The notes beneath the pieces were generated by a model that was not told the origin of the DNA, did not search any database, and worked only from the letters and a program-made list of their open reading frames with translations. Below, in pieces: positions 15,033 to 23,355 of a stretch of 64,000 nt of DNA. The first letter of the stretch is position 1. Each line of letters starts with the position of its first letter. Location of the stretch: the NCBI GenBank assembly GCA_020723345.1, contig DYJA01000006.1, forward strand, positions 85,921 through 149,920. The letters are read 5' to 3'. Source of the DNA: Candidatus Aquidulcis sp. Its GTDB lineage: Bacteria; Chloroflexota; Anaerolineae; UBA4142. The position numbers were made by a program, and so were the translations under genes.

Positions 15033-16940
15033 ATGTCTATTTCCATCGGCGCGGCTGCCGCGGGCATGGGACCGGGCGGCGCAATTGAACGGTTTGGCGA
15101 ACACCGCGCGGATCGCGCGTTCGATCTCTACATCGCGACGCGGCTGCTGGCGTACTTGCGTCCACACTGGCGACGGATGCTTGCCGCGCTCGCGCTCGTG
15201 CTCGTCTCGTCGGCGTTGACGCTGAGCGCGCCGTACCTCATCAAGATCGCGATTGATGAAAACATCGCGCGCGGCGACGCGGCGGGGCTGACGCAAGTCG
15301 CGCTACTGCTCGCGGGCGTTTTCGTCGGCACGTATCTGACGACTGCCGCGCTGCAATATTTGTTGTCCTGGGTCGGGCAGCAAGTTTTGGCGACGCTGCG
15401 CGCGCAACTCTTTCGCCATTTGCAACTCCTTCCGCTCGGCTATCACGACACGCACATCGTCGGCGTGACGATTTCGCGCGTCATCAACGACGTGTCGGTG
15501 ATCAACGATTTGCTTTCGCAAGGCGTAGTCACGTTTGCGGGCGACGCGGTTGTGCTGATCGGCATTGTCGGCGTGATGCTTTCGATGAGTCCGCGGCTCG
15601 CGCTGATTACGTTTTGCGTTTTGCCGCTGATGATTTTGGCGACGTGGCTTTTTGCGCGCCAAGCCCAGGTCGCGTTTCGCCAAACGCGCGCGCGGATCGC
15701 CGCGGTCGTCGGCGATTTGGCGGAGAACATCAGCGGGATGCGCGTGATTCAAGCGTTCGCGCAAGAAGAAACGTCGCTGGAACATTTCGACGAAGTGAAT
15801 CGCGCGAACCGCGACGCGCACGTCGCCGCGATGACACTGTCGTTCATCTTTCTGCCAACCGTCGAGTTCCTGGGAATTCTTGCGACCGGCATCGTGTTGT
15901 GGTTCGGCGGACTCGCGGTGATCGGCGATGAATTGACGCTCGGCGTCGTCGTCGCGTTTCTCGCGTACGTCACGCGTTTTTTTCAGCCGATTCAAGAACT
16001 GAGTCAACTCTACACGACGATGCAAGCCGCGATGGCGGGCGGCGAACGCGTTTTGGAATTGCTCGACACGCGACCTGACGTTTGCGACGCGTCGAACGCG
16101 CCGGAGATGCCGCCGATTGTCGGACGCGTCGAGTTGGCGCGCGTCTCGTTCGCGTATCGCAGTATTGAGCATCCGTCCATTTCTGCCACAGAGGACACAG
16201 AGAACACAGAGGAAAAATCTTTCTCTGTGCCCTCTGTGTTCCCTGTGGCTCCAAATTACGTTCTGCGCGATGTGAACCTCGTCGTCGAACCCGGTCAAAC
16301 CGTCGCGCTCGTCGGACCGACCGGCGCGGGCAAAACGTCGATCGCGAATCTCATCGCGCGTTTGTACGACGTGACCGCCGGCGCGGTGCTGATCGACGGC
16401 AACAACGTGCGCCAGGTCGCGCAACGATCGTTGCGCCGACAAACCGGCATCGTCCCGCAAGAGCCGTTCTTGTTCGCGGGTACGATTGCGGACAACATTC
16501 GCTTCGGTCATCTCGACGCGACGCCGCGCGAAATCGTAGACGCGGCGCGTTTGGCGAACGCGCACGAATTCATCGCCGCGCTGCCCGACGGCTATGCAAC
16601 CGCGATTCAAGAGGGCGGCGTGAATTTGTCGGTGGGACAGCGCCAACTGATTTGCATCGCGCGCGCAGTGCTGGCGAATCCGCGCATCCTGATTCTCGAC
16701 GAAGCGACCGCGAGCGTGGACACGCTGACCGAAATGTTGATTCAAGACGCGCTCGCGCGTTTGCTTGCGGGGCGGACTGCCATCGTGATCGCGCATCGCC
16801 TCAGCACGATCCGCAACGCGGATTTGATCTGCGTCGTGAATGACGGCTGCATCGTCGAGCGCGGGCGGCACGAAGAATTACTCGCGCAAGGCGGTTTGTA
16901 TCGGCAGTTGTACGAGCGGCAGTTTGTGGAGAGTCAATGA
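15033..16940 (+). CDS. ABC exporter subunit with canonical nucleotide-binding domain
   Basis: A 635-residue half-transporter, partner of 13146-14957. It has six transmembrane helices (about 45-330). Walker A is GPTGAGKTS, the signature LSVGQRQLICIARAVL, Walker B ILILDEATASVD with the catalytic Glu, and the switch His is present (VIAHRLSTI). Between the A-loop region (FAYRS) and the first strand LRDVNLVVEPGQ lies an extra stretch of about 25 residues, including ATEDTENTEEKSF, encoded by a CACAGAG-type palindromic repeat. The ATG at 15033 is the first start that gives a normal N-terminus; the ribosome binding site is weak. Confidence 0.92.
   Translation: MSISIGAAAAGMGPGGAIERFGEHRADRAFDLYIATRLLAYLRPHWRRMLAALALVLVSSALTLSAPYLIKIAIDENIARGDAAGLTQVALLLAGVFVGTYLTTAALQYLLSWVGQQVLATLRAQLFRHLQLLPLGYHDTHIVGVTISRVINDVSVINDLLSQGVVTFAGDAVVLIGIVGVMLSMSPRLALITFCVLPLMILATWLFARQAQVAFRQTRARIAAVVGDLAENISGMRVIQAFAQEETSLEHFDEVNRANRDAHVAAMTLSFIFLPTVEFLGILATGIVLWFGGLAVIGDELTLGVVVAFLAYVTRFFQPIQELSQLYTTMQAAMAGGERVLELLDTRPDVCDASNAPEMPPIVGRVELARVSFAYRSIEHPSISATEDTENTEEKSFSVPSVFPVAPNYVLRDVNLVVEPGQTVALVGPTGAGKTSIANLIARLYDVTAGAVLIDGNNVRQVAQRSLRRQTGIVPQEPFLFAGTIADNIRFGHLDATPREIVDAARLANAHEFIAALPDGYATAIQEGGVNLSVGQRQLICIARAVLANPRILILDEATASVDTLTEMLIQDALARLLAGRTAIVIAHRLSTIRNADLICVVNDGCIVERGRHEELLAQGGLYRQLYERQFVESQ
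16185..16249. repeat. In-frame CACAGAG palindromic repeat inside ABC transporter
   Basis: GCCACAGAGGACACAGAG and its imperfect complement form a 65-base hairpin. Related copies lie at 44588-44639 and 52068-52094. It is translated in frame within the nucleotide-binding domain. Confidence 0.85.
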
Positions 16941-16980
16941 GCCAATGAGCCAAAGTTGGTTTGGCATATTTGACGCGCGG

Positions 16981-17009
16981 TTGTCAAATCACCTAACCCA
17001 GGATATAAT
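16981..17009 (+). promoter_or_regulatory. Promoter of the VirB4-type cluster
   Basis: TTGTCA (16981-16986), 17 bases, perfect TATAAT (17004-17009). A CGGCGGT tandem repeat follows at 17029-17053 in the leader. Confidence 0.78.
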
Positions 17010-17028
17010 CACCCACGGCAAAATTCGC

Positions 17029-17053
17029 GGCGGTCGGCGGTCGGCGGTCGCGT
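17029..17053. repeat. GGTCGGCGGTC tandem repeat
   Basis: CGGCGGT units in tandem, one half of the GACCGCCGACCGC family seen also at 31723-31796, 47803-47883 and 63427-63475. Confidence 0.55.
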
Positions 17054-17068
17054 TTGCAAGGAGCAACT

Positions 17069-17386
17069 ATGGGCGGTCTCCTCCAGAAAATTCTCGAAGG
17101 CAACTTTACATCGCCGCTGACGTTCGTCTTTATCATTTTTACGCTGCTCGCGTTTTATTTTCTCGTGCGGCTCGCGTGGATTTTCTTTGTGCGCGGCGAC
17201 GAGTTCGCGGAAAGCGCGGAAGGCAGGCGTCAGACGAAAAACACGGTGCGCCTGCTGGTCATTTGCATTTTCATCGCGCTCTTCAGCGGCTTTGTGTTTG
17301 AGTTCGTCCGCATTGGACGCGACGCGGTCGCCGCGAGCGCGCCCAACGCGGCGCGAGGATTTTTCGATTGGCTGTTGGGCAAGTAG
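17069..17386 (+). CDS. Small two-helix membrane protein of the VirB4-type cluster
   Basis: A 105-residue protein with AAGGAG 6 bases before the ATG. Two transmembrane helices are evident, about 17-39 (FVFIIFTLLAFYFLVRLAWIF) and 62-82 (LLVICIFIALFSGFVFEF), separated by a charged loop. It is the first gene of the cluster with a TrbL-like protein and a VirB4-type ATPase. By size and topology it could fill a VirB2/VirB3-like role, but no sequence motif proves that. Confidence 0.7.
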   Translation: MGGLLQKILEGNFTSPLTFVFIIFTLLAFYFLVRLAWIFFVRGDEFAESAEGRRQTKNTVRLLVICIFIALFSGFVFEFVRIGRDAVAASAPNAARGFFDWLLGK

Positions 17387-18474
17387 GACAAATTTGCAAA
17401 TTTGTCCGACAAGCGAAATACAAAATCATCGCGTTTTCGTTCGTCGCGCTCGTCGCGCTCAGCATCGCCACGCCCATCGCGCACGCGCAAGGACCGACAC
17501 CGCCGACCAGCGCCGATAAATTTGTCACGATTGCGCAACTCATCCTCGACACCCTGCAAGGCAGAACGACGCTGGGCGCGGACGCGCTGTTCGAGCAGGC
17601 AAAACAAGCCGCGACGAATCTGCTCGGCGCGCCGAACGCCGATTTATTTTTCCTCGATTTCGGCAACCCGAATCTGCCGCTCAATCAATTCGCGGCGACG
17701 GTCGCGCGCAACTTGCTGTTGCTCACGCCGCTGTACGCGCTGGGCTATCTCGCTTTGCTCGTGTACGGCGTGTGGAAAGAACGCCCGATTCCGAATCCGA
17801 TTTTGTACGCTGCGCTCGTCGCCGGCGTCATGTTTTTTCTCGCCGCGTTCGCGTTCATCACGCAAGGAATGAGCGAACTGGGTCGCGCGATGGCGACGGC
17901 GGTCGGCGGCGCGGGCAGCGCGATGTTTGCGCGCGCGACCTTGCTCGACACGATCATTCGTATCCTCGTCGCGCTGCAACGCAACGGCGGCATCCTTTCA
18001 ATTTTCGCGCTGCTGATCGCGATGGTCGAAATGATTATCATTCTGATTCAACTCGCGTATCGCGGCATCACGCTCGCGATCTGGCGATTGATCGGCGTGT
18101 TGCTGATTCCGCTTTCCGTTTTGCTCGAAGGCGCGACGCCGAAGACGGCGGGCAAGGTGCTGTCGGGATTTTTTGAAGCGTGGCTCGACATAGTTGGCAA
18201 GATCACGCTGCTCCTCATCGTCCTTGCGATTGCGAGCGCGGACGCGTTCGCGCAGCAAATCTGGCTAGTTCTGCCGGCGGGCTTGCTCGTCGTCATTTTC
18301 TCATGGGCGTTCTTCGGCTTGTTCTTCAAGTTGATTCGCGATTCCGTCGCGCGCGCGTGGGCGAATCTCGCGCCCGCAAGTGAGACCGAATCATCCGCAC
18401 AAATTTCGGCGGCGGCGGAAGCGGCGCGCGCAAAAGAGATTGACGCCGAACGAAGAAAGATGTTGGAGGAATAG
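17368..18474 (+). CDS. TrbL/VirB6-like polytopic membrane protein
   Basis: A 368-residue protein with a signal-like helix ending at AHAQG, a periplasmic stretch of about 90 residues, then about seven transmembrane helices in two blocks and a charged C-terminal tail (AAEAARAKEIDAERRKML). The layout fits TrbL/VirB6-type channel proteins of type IV secretion systems. The only start codon in frame before the signal helix is TTG at 17368, inside the upstream gene; the first codons run through a GGACAAATTT palindrome (GQICKFVRQ), so the true start may have been displaced. The assignment rests on topology and context. Confidence 0.65.
   Translation: MAVGQVGQICKFVRQAKYKIIAFSFVALVALSIATPIAHAQGPTPPTSADKFVTIAQLILDTLQGRTTLGADALFEQAKQAATNLLGAPNADLFFLDFGNPNLPLNQFAATVARNLLLLTPLYALGYLALLVYGVWKERPIPNPILYAALVAGVMFFLAAFAFITQGMSELGRAMATAVGGAGSAMFARATLLDTIIRILVALQRNGGILSIFALLIAMVEMIIILIQLAYRGITLAIWRLIGVLLIPLSVLLEGATPKTAGKVLSGFFEAWLDIVGKITLLLIVLAIASADAFAQQIWLVLPAGLLVVIFSWAFFGLFFKLIRDSVARAWANLAPASETESSAQISAAAEAARAKEIDAERRKMLEE
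17386..17408. repeat. GGACAAATTT palindrome
   Basis: GGACAAATTT and AAATTTGTCC flank a GC centre. The same palindrome type occurs at 31129-31148, 48013-48042 and 60767-60789. Here it forms the first codons of the TrbL-like protein. Confidence 0.65.
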
Positions 18475-18477
18475 TTC

Positions 18478-19485
18478 GTGGAAAAAACACGCGCGCCGCG
18501 AAATAGAACCGTGACACTCTCTGCAAAAGAAATGGGCTTGTACGAAAAGCATTTGGTAAAACTATCGGACTCCACACAACTGCAAGGCATCGAAAACAGA
18601 ACGATCAACCAGGATTTGTTCGAGATTCTGGACTGGTTGCCAACCGCGTTCGTCGACCTCCTATTTATTGATCCACCATACAATCTGACCAAGTCTTTTA
18701 ACGGAACTGAGTTCAAGGCACGTTCTCTCGACGAATATCACCAATGGTTTGCGGAGTGGTTTCCTAAATTATTGCCGACCCTCAAGCCAACGGCGTCCGT
18801 TTACGTTTGTGGCGATTGGCGGTCTTCGACGGCGATTCATCAAGTAATGGCAAAGCATCTCATCGTCCAGAATCGAATTACTTGGGAACGCGAAAAAGGG
18901 CGCGGCGCAAAAACAAATTGGAAAAATTGCAGCGAAGATATTTGGTTCGGCACCATTTCAGAAGATTACTTTTTCGACGTGGACGCGGTAAAACTCAAAC
19001 GGCGCGTGATTGCTCCGTACACCGATTCGGAGGGCAATCCGAAAGATTGGGAAAAGAATGAAATCGGAAATCACCGCCTAACGCATCCATCAAATGTCTG
19101 GACGGATCTGACCGTGCCGTTCTGGTCAATGCCAGAAAATACGGATCACCCGACTCAAAAACCCGAGAAACTCTTGGCGAAAATAATCCTCGCTAGTTCT
19201 CGTCCCAACGATCTTGTCTTCGACCCATTCCTGGGTTCGGGAACGACCTCTGTAGTTGCCAAAAAATTTGGGAGAAGATTTGTCGGCGTTGAGATCGACA
19301 CAACGTATTGCTGTCTTGCCGAGAAACGCCTGGCAATGGCTGACCGCGACAAAACCATTCAGGGTTACGCTGACGGCATCTTCTGGGAACGCAATACACT
19401 TCAGGATTACAAACGGAGCAGCGACAGGACTGCGACGAACGCAATGCCGCTGTTCGATAGAATCGTTGCGGAGAGGAAACGATGA
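18478..19485 (+). CDS. Type II DNA methyltransferase (beta class, N6-A or N4-C)
   Basis: A 335-residue methyltransferase. Motif IV DPPYN (residues 65-69) comes before the SAM-binding motif I FDPFLGSGTTSVVA (about 248-261), the order of the beta class. HPTQKPEKLLAKI lies just before motif I. It should methylate its recognition sequence to protect against the endonuclease encoded next, with which it overlaps by ATGA. A GTG start at 18478 is used here; an in-frame ATG at 18532 is possible. The codon and base composition is less GC-rich than the flanking genes, which suggests acquisition. Confidence 0.9.
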   Translation: MEKTRAPRNRTVTLSAKEMGLYEKHLVKLSDSTQLQGIENRTINQDLFEILDWLPTAFVDLLFIDPPYNLTKSFNGTEFKARSLDEYHQWFAEWFPKLLPTLKPTASVYVCGDWRSSTAIHQVMAKHLIVQNRITWEREKGRGAKTNWKNCSEDIWFGTISEDYFFDVDAVKLKRRVIAPYTDSEGNPKDWEKNEIGNHRLTHPSNVWTDLTVPFWSMPENTDHPTQKPEKLLAKIILASSRPNDLVFDPFLGSGTTSVVAKKFGRRFVGVEIDTTYCCLAEKRLAMADRDKTIQGYADGIFWERNTLQDYKRSSDRTATNAMPLFDRIVAERKR

Positions 19486-20147
19486 TCCCGAGTCGAATCT
19501 TTCGCACACTACAGCACAAGCGAATCGAAAAAGCGATTGTCGCGTTGCTTAATTCCCGACCCGACCCTTTATCGGCGCGTACGGTTTTGAGCACCCGCGC
19601 GATAGGCGATGCGATCCAGACGATTCTATCGGAGAAATTTCAATCCCTGTTGGGCGGTTCGATTGCCGAGTATTCGTCCACATTCGCGCGGCGCGCAATG
19701 GCGGATCTGGCGTTCACCGACCGCGACGGTTTCTATTACGTCGTTGACGTGAAGACGCATCACTTGGAAACGCACTTTAACATGCCGAACTTTACTTCGG
19801 TTGAACGGCTCGTGCGATTCTACGAGGACGACAAGAATTATTTTGTCGTGCTGATGGTCAAGTACGTTATTCAGGGAACTCGCGTGGCTGTGAAGAAAGC
19901 GCATTTTGTTCCAATGGAGTTTCTTTCTTGGGATTGCTTGACGATTGGGGCATTGGGCTGGGGGCAAATTCAAATCGCAAACGCCAATATCGTCAACCTC
20001 AACGAAGGTTACTCTCGAAGAAAATGGATGCTTGAACTATGCGATGTTATGCTTGAGTTCTACCCAAAAGAGATTGGAAAAATCCGCGAGCGATTAGATT
20101 ATTTCAAACGCGTCAAGCGCCATTGGGAAACCAAGAGCGAAAGTTGA
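19482..20147 (+). CDS. Putative type II restriction endonuclease
   Basis: A 221-residue protein coupled to the methyltransferase. A PD-(D/E)xK-like site is visible: MADLAFTDRDGFYYVVDVKTH, residues 73-93, with Asp before a hairpin and D-V-K at its end. No other domain is evident. Gene order and overlap make it the cognate nuclease; the recognition sequence cannot be deduced. Its TGA is followed at once by the ATG of the VirB4-type ATPase. Confidence 0.75.
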   Translation: MIPSRIFRTLQHKRIEKAIVALLNSRPDPLSARTVLSTRAIGDAIQTILSEKFQSLLGGSIAEYSSTFARRAMADLAFTDRDGFYYVVDVKTHHLETHFNMPNFTSVERLVRFYEDDKNYFVVLMVKYVIQGTRVAVKKAHFVPMEFLSWDCLTIGALGWGQIQIANANIVNLNEGYSRRKWMLELCDVMLEFYPKEIGKIRERLDYFKRVKRHWETKSES

Positions 20148-22613
20148 ATGGCTAAATCTCCCCGCCCCATCTTCCTCACCCGCCTCTGGGCGTTCCTAAA
20201 TTATCGCACGACGCTGGGCTTGACCTGGCTCGAACTGCTGACCGCGAGCGGCGTCGGCTTGCTCCTCGTCTGGGTCGGCTTGCACGATTGGATCGGCTTG
20301 CCGATTTTCGGACCGCTCGCGCTGTACCTTTTCCTTGCGGGCTTTTACCGCGAACTGCAAATCCCGGTTGCGTGGTTGCGCGCGCTGTACTACGCGCTCT
20401 TCAAACCGCTCGACATCCAACCCGCGCCGCGCCGAAAAGTCTACGCGCTCGTAATTCTTCTCGCCGCGATTCTCATTGTCATCGCGCTTGCTGCGCTCGA
20501 CTGGCGCGTCGGCGCGCTCGGCGCGCTCGCGCTACTCGCCGCGCTCGTCGTCTTTTGGACAATTCACGACCGCGAAACGCGAGGCGGCAAACTGAATTTG
20601 CGCGCAGTCGCGTCGCGCGTGCCGATCCAAGCGATCCTCGACGACGGGCAAATCGTCCATCCCGATGGCACGCATGCGCGTGTTTCGATCATCACGCTCG
20701 CGCGCAGCGCGTACAAACCCGCGCTCCAAGCCGTTGACATCGCGCACACGCTCACGAAATTTCTCGCGTACCTCGCGCAACGCGAAGAAGGCGGCTTGCC
20801 AATCAAACTTTTCTGGCTGACCGATTACCACTTGGGTCAACTCGATTTGGCGGGACGCGACGATGTGGACGCGCAATATTTACAGGAACTCCGCGCGCTC
20901 GCGGAATCGGGCGCGCGCAAAGCGCGCGTCATCATCACCGGCATCGTGTACCCCACGCAAATCGAGACGCAAGTCCGCGAATGGCTCGCGCAACTCGATT
21001 TCACGCTTGCGCCGCTCGGCGCGTTCGCGGTCGAGTCGCTCGCGCGGATGTTGTTCGGCGGTGAAAGTTTTCTCGGTCAGATTCAGCAAGCGACGCTGAA
21101 ACACGACGGCGATTTGCCGCGCGTCGCGTATCGCAATTTCATTCCAGAGCAAATGAGTTTCGGCGCGCAACTGCAAACGAATCGCAACGTACTGAATGTC
21201 ACGCGCGTCAACACGCCGTTTCCCGAGGCGCGCGACGCGCTGATGCGCGCGCTGCAAGCGGTGGATGGCATGTTGACGATCACCCTGACTCCTCTGCCGC
21301 GCGGCACGTCGGCGACAGAATTGCGCGGACGATTGCTTGCCGCACGCGTCCCTGGTTTGGGTCGCGCGAAACAAGCGCGCACGCTCCGCGAGACGCTGAT
21401 GAAACTCGAAGACCGTCGCGCGCTCGAATATCTTTTCGACGCGCAGACGCACCTGATCACCTGGGGGCGCGACGAGCGCGACGCGCAGAAAAACCAAAAC
21501 TTGGCGAACGCGTATCTCACCGCGCTTGAACTCACGCCGCTAACGAATCGCGCGCTCGACTCGCTGGATGTGTGGCTGCCGGTGCTGTCCGTGCCGCGCC
21601 GCGCGAATCGTTTCACGCGCGCGATCGATTGGATCGCATTGCCGCCGCACGCGCTGAGTCAACGTCTACTGACGACCGAAGCGATCACGACGCTCGCGCA
21701 GGAAGAAGGGAGCGACGTTTTTCTCGCGGACGCGCGCGATCGCATTTTGCTTGGGCGGAGCGTGGACATCGGCAAAGAGGGTTTGCGGTACGTGGACTTT
21801 CGTTCGGACACGGGACCCGTTTTGCTCGTCAGCGATCAGGGCGGCGGCAAAACGTCGTCGCTGATCGTCTGGTTCATTTTGCGGTTGCAACTGCTCAAGT
21901 ACAAAATCGTCGCCGTGAATTTGAAATACTCGATGCGGATGCAAGCCGCCATCGAAAAAAGCGGCGGCATCGTTTTGCATCCACACGACGAACTCGGTTT
22001 GTTTGAGCGACAGACGCGCGACGCGCTATTTTCAAATCGCGCGGTGCTGTATCAACCTGTGAAAGGCACGCGCCCGTTTGCGATTGCGGACGATCCGTGC
22101 TTGCGCGCGTTCGCGAAAGTATTTTACGAAGAGTGGCTGCCGCGTCGCGACACGCCCGCCGCGCTCGTCGTCGACGAGATTCATCGCCTGATGCCGAAGG
22201 ACGCGCCGCTCTCCGCGAACGCGGCGGAAACCGCGACGTTGATCGCGGAAGCGTTCAAGGATTGGGCGGAGCGCAAACTCGTCATCGCGGCAGCGACGCA
22301 AACAGTGCGCGATTTGTTGGGGAGCAATCTGGGAATCGCGCTGCAAAAATTTCGCGCCGTCGCGTACTTTCAAGTCGGTCCTGAAGACCGCGCGATGTTG
22401 ATCGAAAAGGGGTACACGCCCGCGCTCATCGACGAAATCATCGGTGCGCGGCGACGCCCGCGTGGTTTTTGCGTGCTCGTGATGCCTGACGGTTTTTACA
22501 CGACGATCAAGATTTTGGTGACCCAGGATGAGAAAGAAATCATTCAGCGGCTCGACGTGGAGGAAACCTCGGACACCACGCCGCAGCTAGTTTTCGATCA
22601 GAGGGGCGCGTGA
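20148..22613 (+). CDS. VirB4/HerA-type membrane-anchored ATPase
   Basis: An 821-residue protein. Two to four transmembrane helices occupy about residues 25-140, followed by a middle domain and a C-terminal FtsK/HerA/VirB4-type ATPase. Walker A is SDQGGGKTSS (about 562-571), Walker B is ALVVDEIHRL (about 672-681), and a sensor-like stretch AAATQTVRDLLGSNLG follows. VirB4 proteins power assembly and transport in type IV secretion. No relaxase, coupling ATPase or VirB8/9/10 homologue is encoded nearby, so the machine is either minimal or a remnant adapted to another job. Confidence 0.8.
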   Translation: MAKSPRPIFLTRLWAFLNYRTTLGLTWLELLTASGVGLLLVWVGLHDWIGLPIFGPLALYLFLAGFYRELQIPVAWLRALYYALFKPLDIQPAPRRKVYALVILLAAILIVIALAALDWRVGALGALALLAALVVFWTIHDRETRGGKLNLRAVASRVPIQAILDDGQIVHPDGTHARVSIITLARSAYKPALQAVDIAHTLTKFLAYLAQREEGGLPIKLFWLTDYHLGQLDLAGRDDVDAQYLQELRALAESGARKARVIITGIVYPTQIETQVREWLAQLDFTLAPLGAFAVESLARMLFGGESFLGQIQQATLKHDGDLPRVAYRNFIPEQMSFGAQLQTNRNVLNVTRVNTPFPEARDALMRALQAVDGMLTITLTPLPRGTSATELRGRLLAARVPGLGRAKQARTLRETLMKLEDRRALEYLFDAQTHLITWGRDERDAQKNQNLANAYLTALELTPLTNRALDSLDVWLPVLSVPRRANRFTRAIDWIALPPHALSQRLLTTEAITTLAQEEGSDVFLADARDRILLGRSVDIGKEGLRYVDFRSDTGPVLLVSDQGGGKTSSLIVWFILRLQLLKYKIVAVNLKYSMRMQAAIEKSGGIVLHPHDELGLFERQTRDALFSNRAVLYQPVKGTRPFAIADDPCLRAFAKVFYEEWLPRRDTPAALVVDEIHRLMPKDAPLSANAAETATLIAEAFKDWAERKLVIAAATQTVRDLLGSNLGIALQKFRAVAYFQVGPEDRAMLIEKGYTPALIDEIIGARRRPRGFCVLVMPDGFYTTIKILVTQDEKEIIQRLDVEETSDTTPQLVFDQRGA

Positions 22614-23293
22614 GAACTCGAAAGGATTTTTTCGCGGTTTTCGTACTTTTCGCGGTTTTCGCGCTCACGTGTCCGTTGCTCGGTTCATTGCTTGGCGGCA
22701 CAACGCCCGCGACGATTGGCGCGTTCGTCGCGCCTGCGACACTAACGCTCACTCCAACCGCAACACCATCGGCAACTTCAACCGTTACGCGCACGCCGAC
22801 AGTTACGCCGACACTTGCGCCAACCGAAACGCCGACGATCACGCCGCAGCCGCGCGTCTATCTTTTACCATTGCGCCGCGTCTTTTCCGTTGGGCAAGCG
22901 CAGCCGCAAACTGACGCGCCGTTTCTGTTGTACGAAACCGGGAGCGATCAGTTTCAATTGATCGGTCAGCAGGGGACGAATGTTCGCTTGCAAACGCTCG
23001 ATGGACGAATGAATTTTTGGACGGCGCGTGAAAACATTTCGACGATTCCGCCTGTCGCGCCGGAGTACGATTACAGCGCGCGCGGCAAAACCGCGCGGCT
23101 CGCGTCGTCAGGATTTGTGTGCCTGCGCAGCGAGATGCCCGCGCCGGTGTTCAGCATTTGCCAGCCGCAACCTGGCTTTTCGTCGGCGCGCGTGATCGCC
23201 AAGATTACCGCGGGGCATATCGTTTTCTATCTTGTCGAGATCAACGGCAAGAATTATTTCGCGCCGACTGAAGTCGTCGCGTCGATTTCGTAG
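22610..23293 (+). CDS. Membrane-anchored exported protein with Thr/Pro linker
   Basis: A 227-residue protein starting with GTG in a GTGA overlap with the ATPase gene. One N-terminal helix (FFAVFVLFAVFALTCPLLGSL) is followed by a Thr/Pro-rich spacer (about 40-80) and an external domain of about 140 residues with short beta-like repeats (FLLYETGSDQFQLIGQQG, TNVRLQTLDGRMNFW). Translational coupling indicates that it belongs to the same complex. No family recognised. Confidence 0.7.
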   Translation: MRTRKDFFAVFVLFAVFALTCPLLGSLLGGTTPATIGAFVAPATLTLTPTATPSATSTVTRTPTVTPTLAPTETPTITPQPRVYLLPLRRVFSVGQAQPQTDAPFLLYETGSDQFQLIGQQGTNVRLQTLDGRMNFWTARENISTIPPVAPEYDYSARGKTARLASSGFVCLRSEMPAPVFSICQPQPGFSSARVIAKITAGHIVFYLVEINGKNYFAPTEVVASIS

Positions 23294-23324
23294 AAACGGT
23301 ACGACAGGCAACGGATAAAAGAAG

Positions 23325-23355
23325 AAACGGACGGGAAAGTTCCCCGTCCGTTTTT
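23325..23355. terminator. Intrinsic terminator
   Basis: An 11-base-pair stem (23325-23335 with 23343-23353) followed by a T run, between convergent genes. Confidence 0.88.

Noticed and set aside
17029..17053. Tandem CGGCGGT units as a CRISPR-like array
   Set aside because: No spacers and too short; it matches the GACCGCCGACCGC repeat family.
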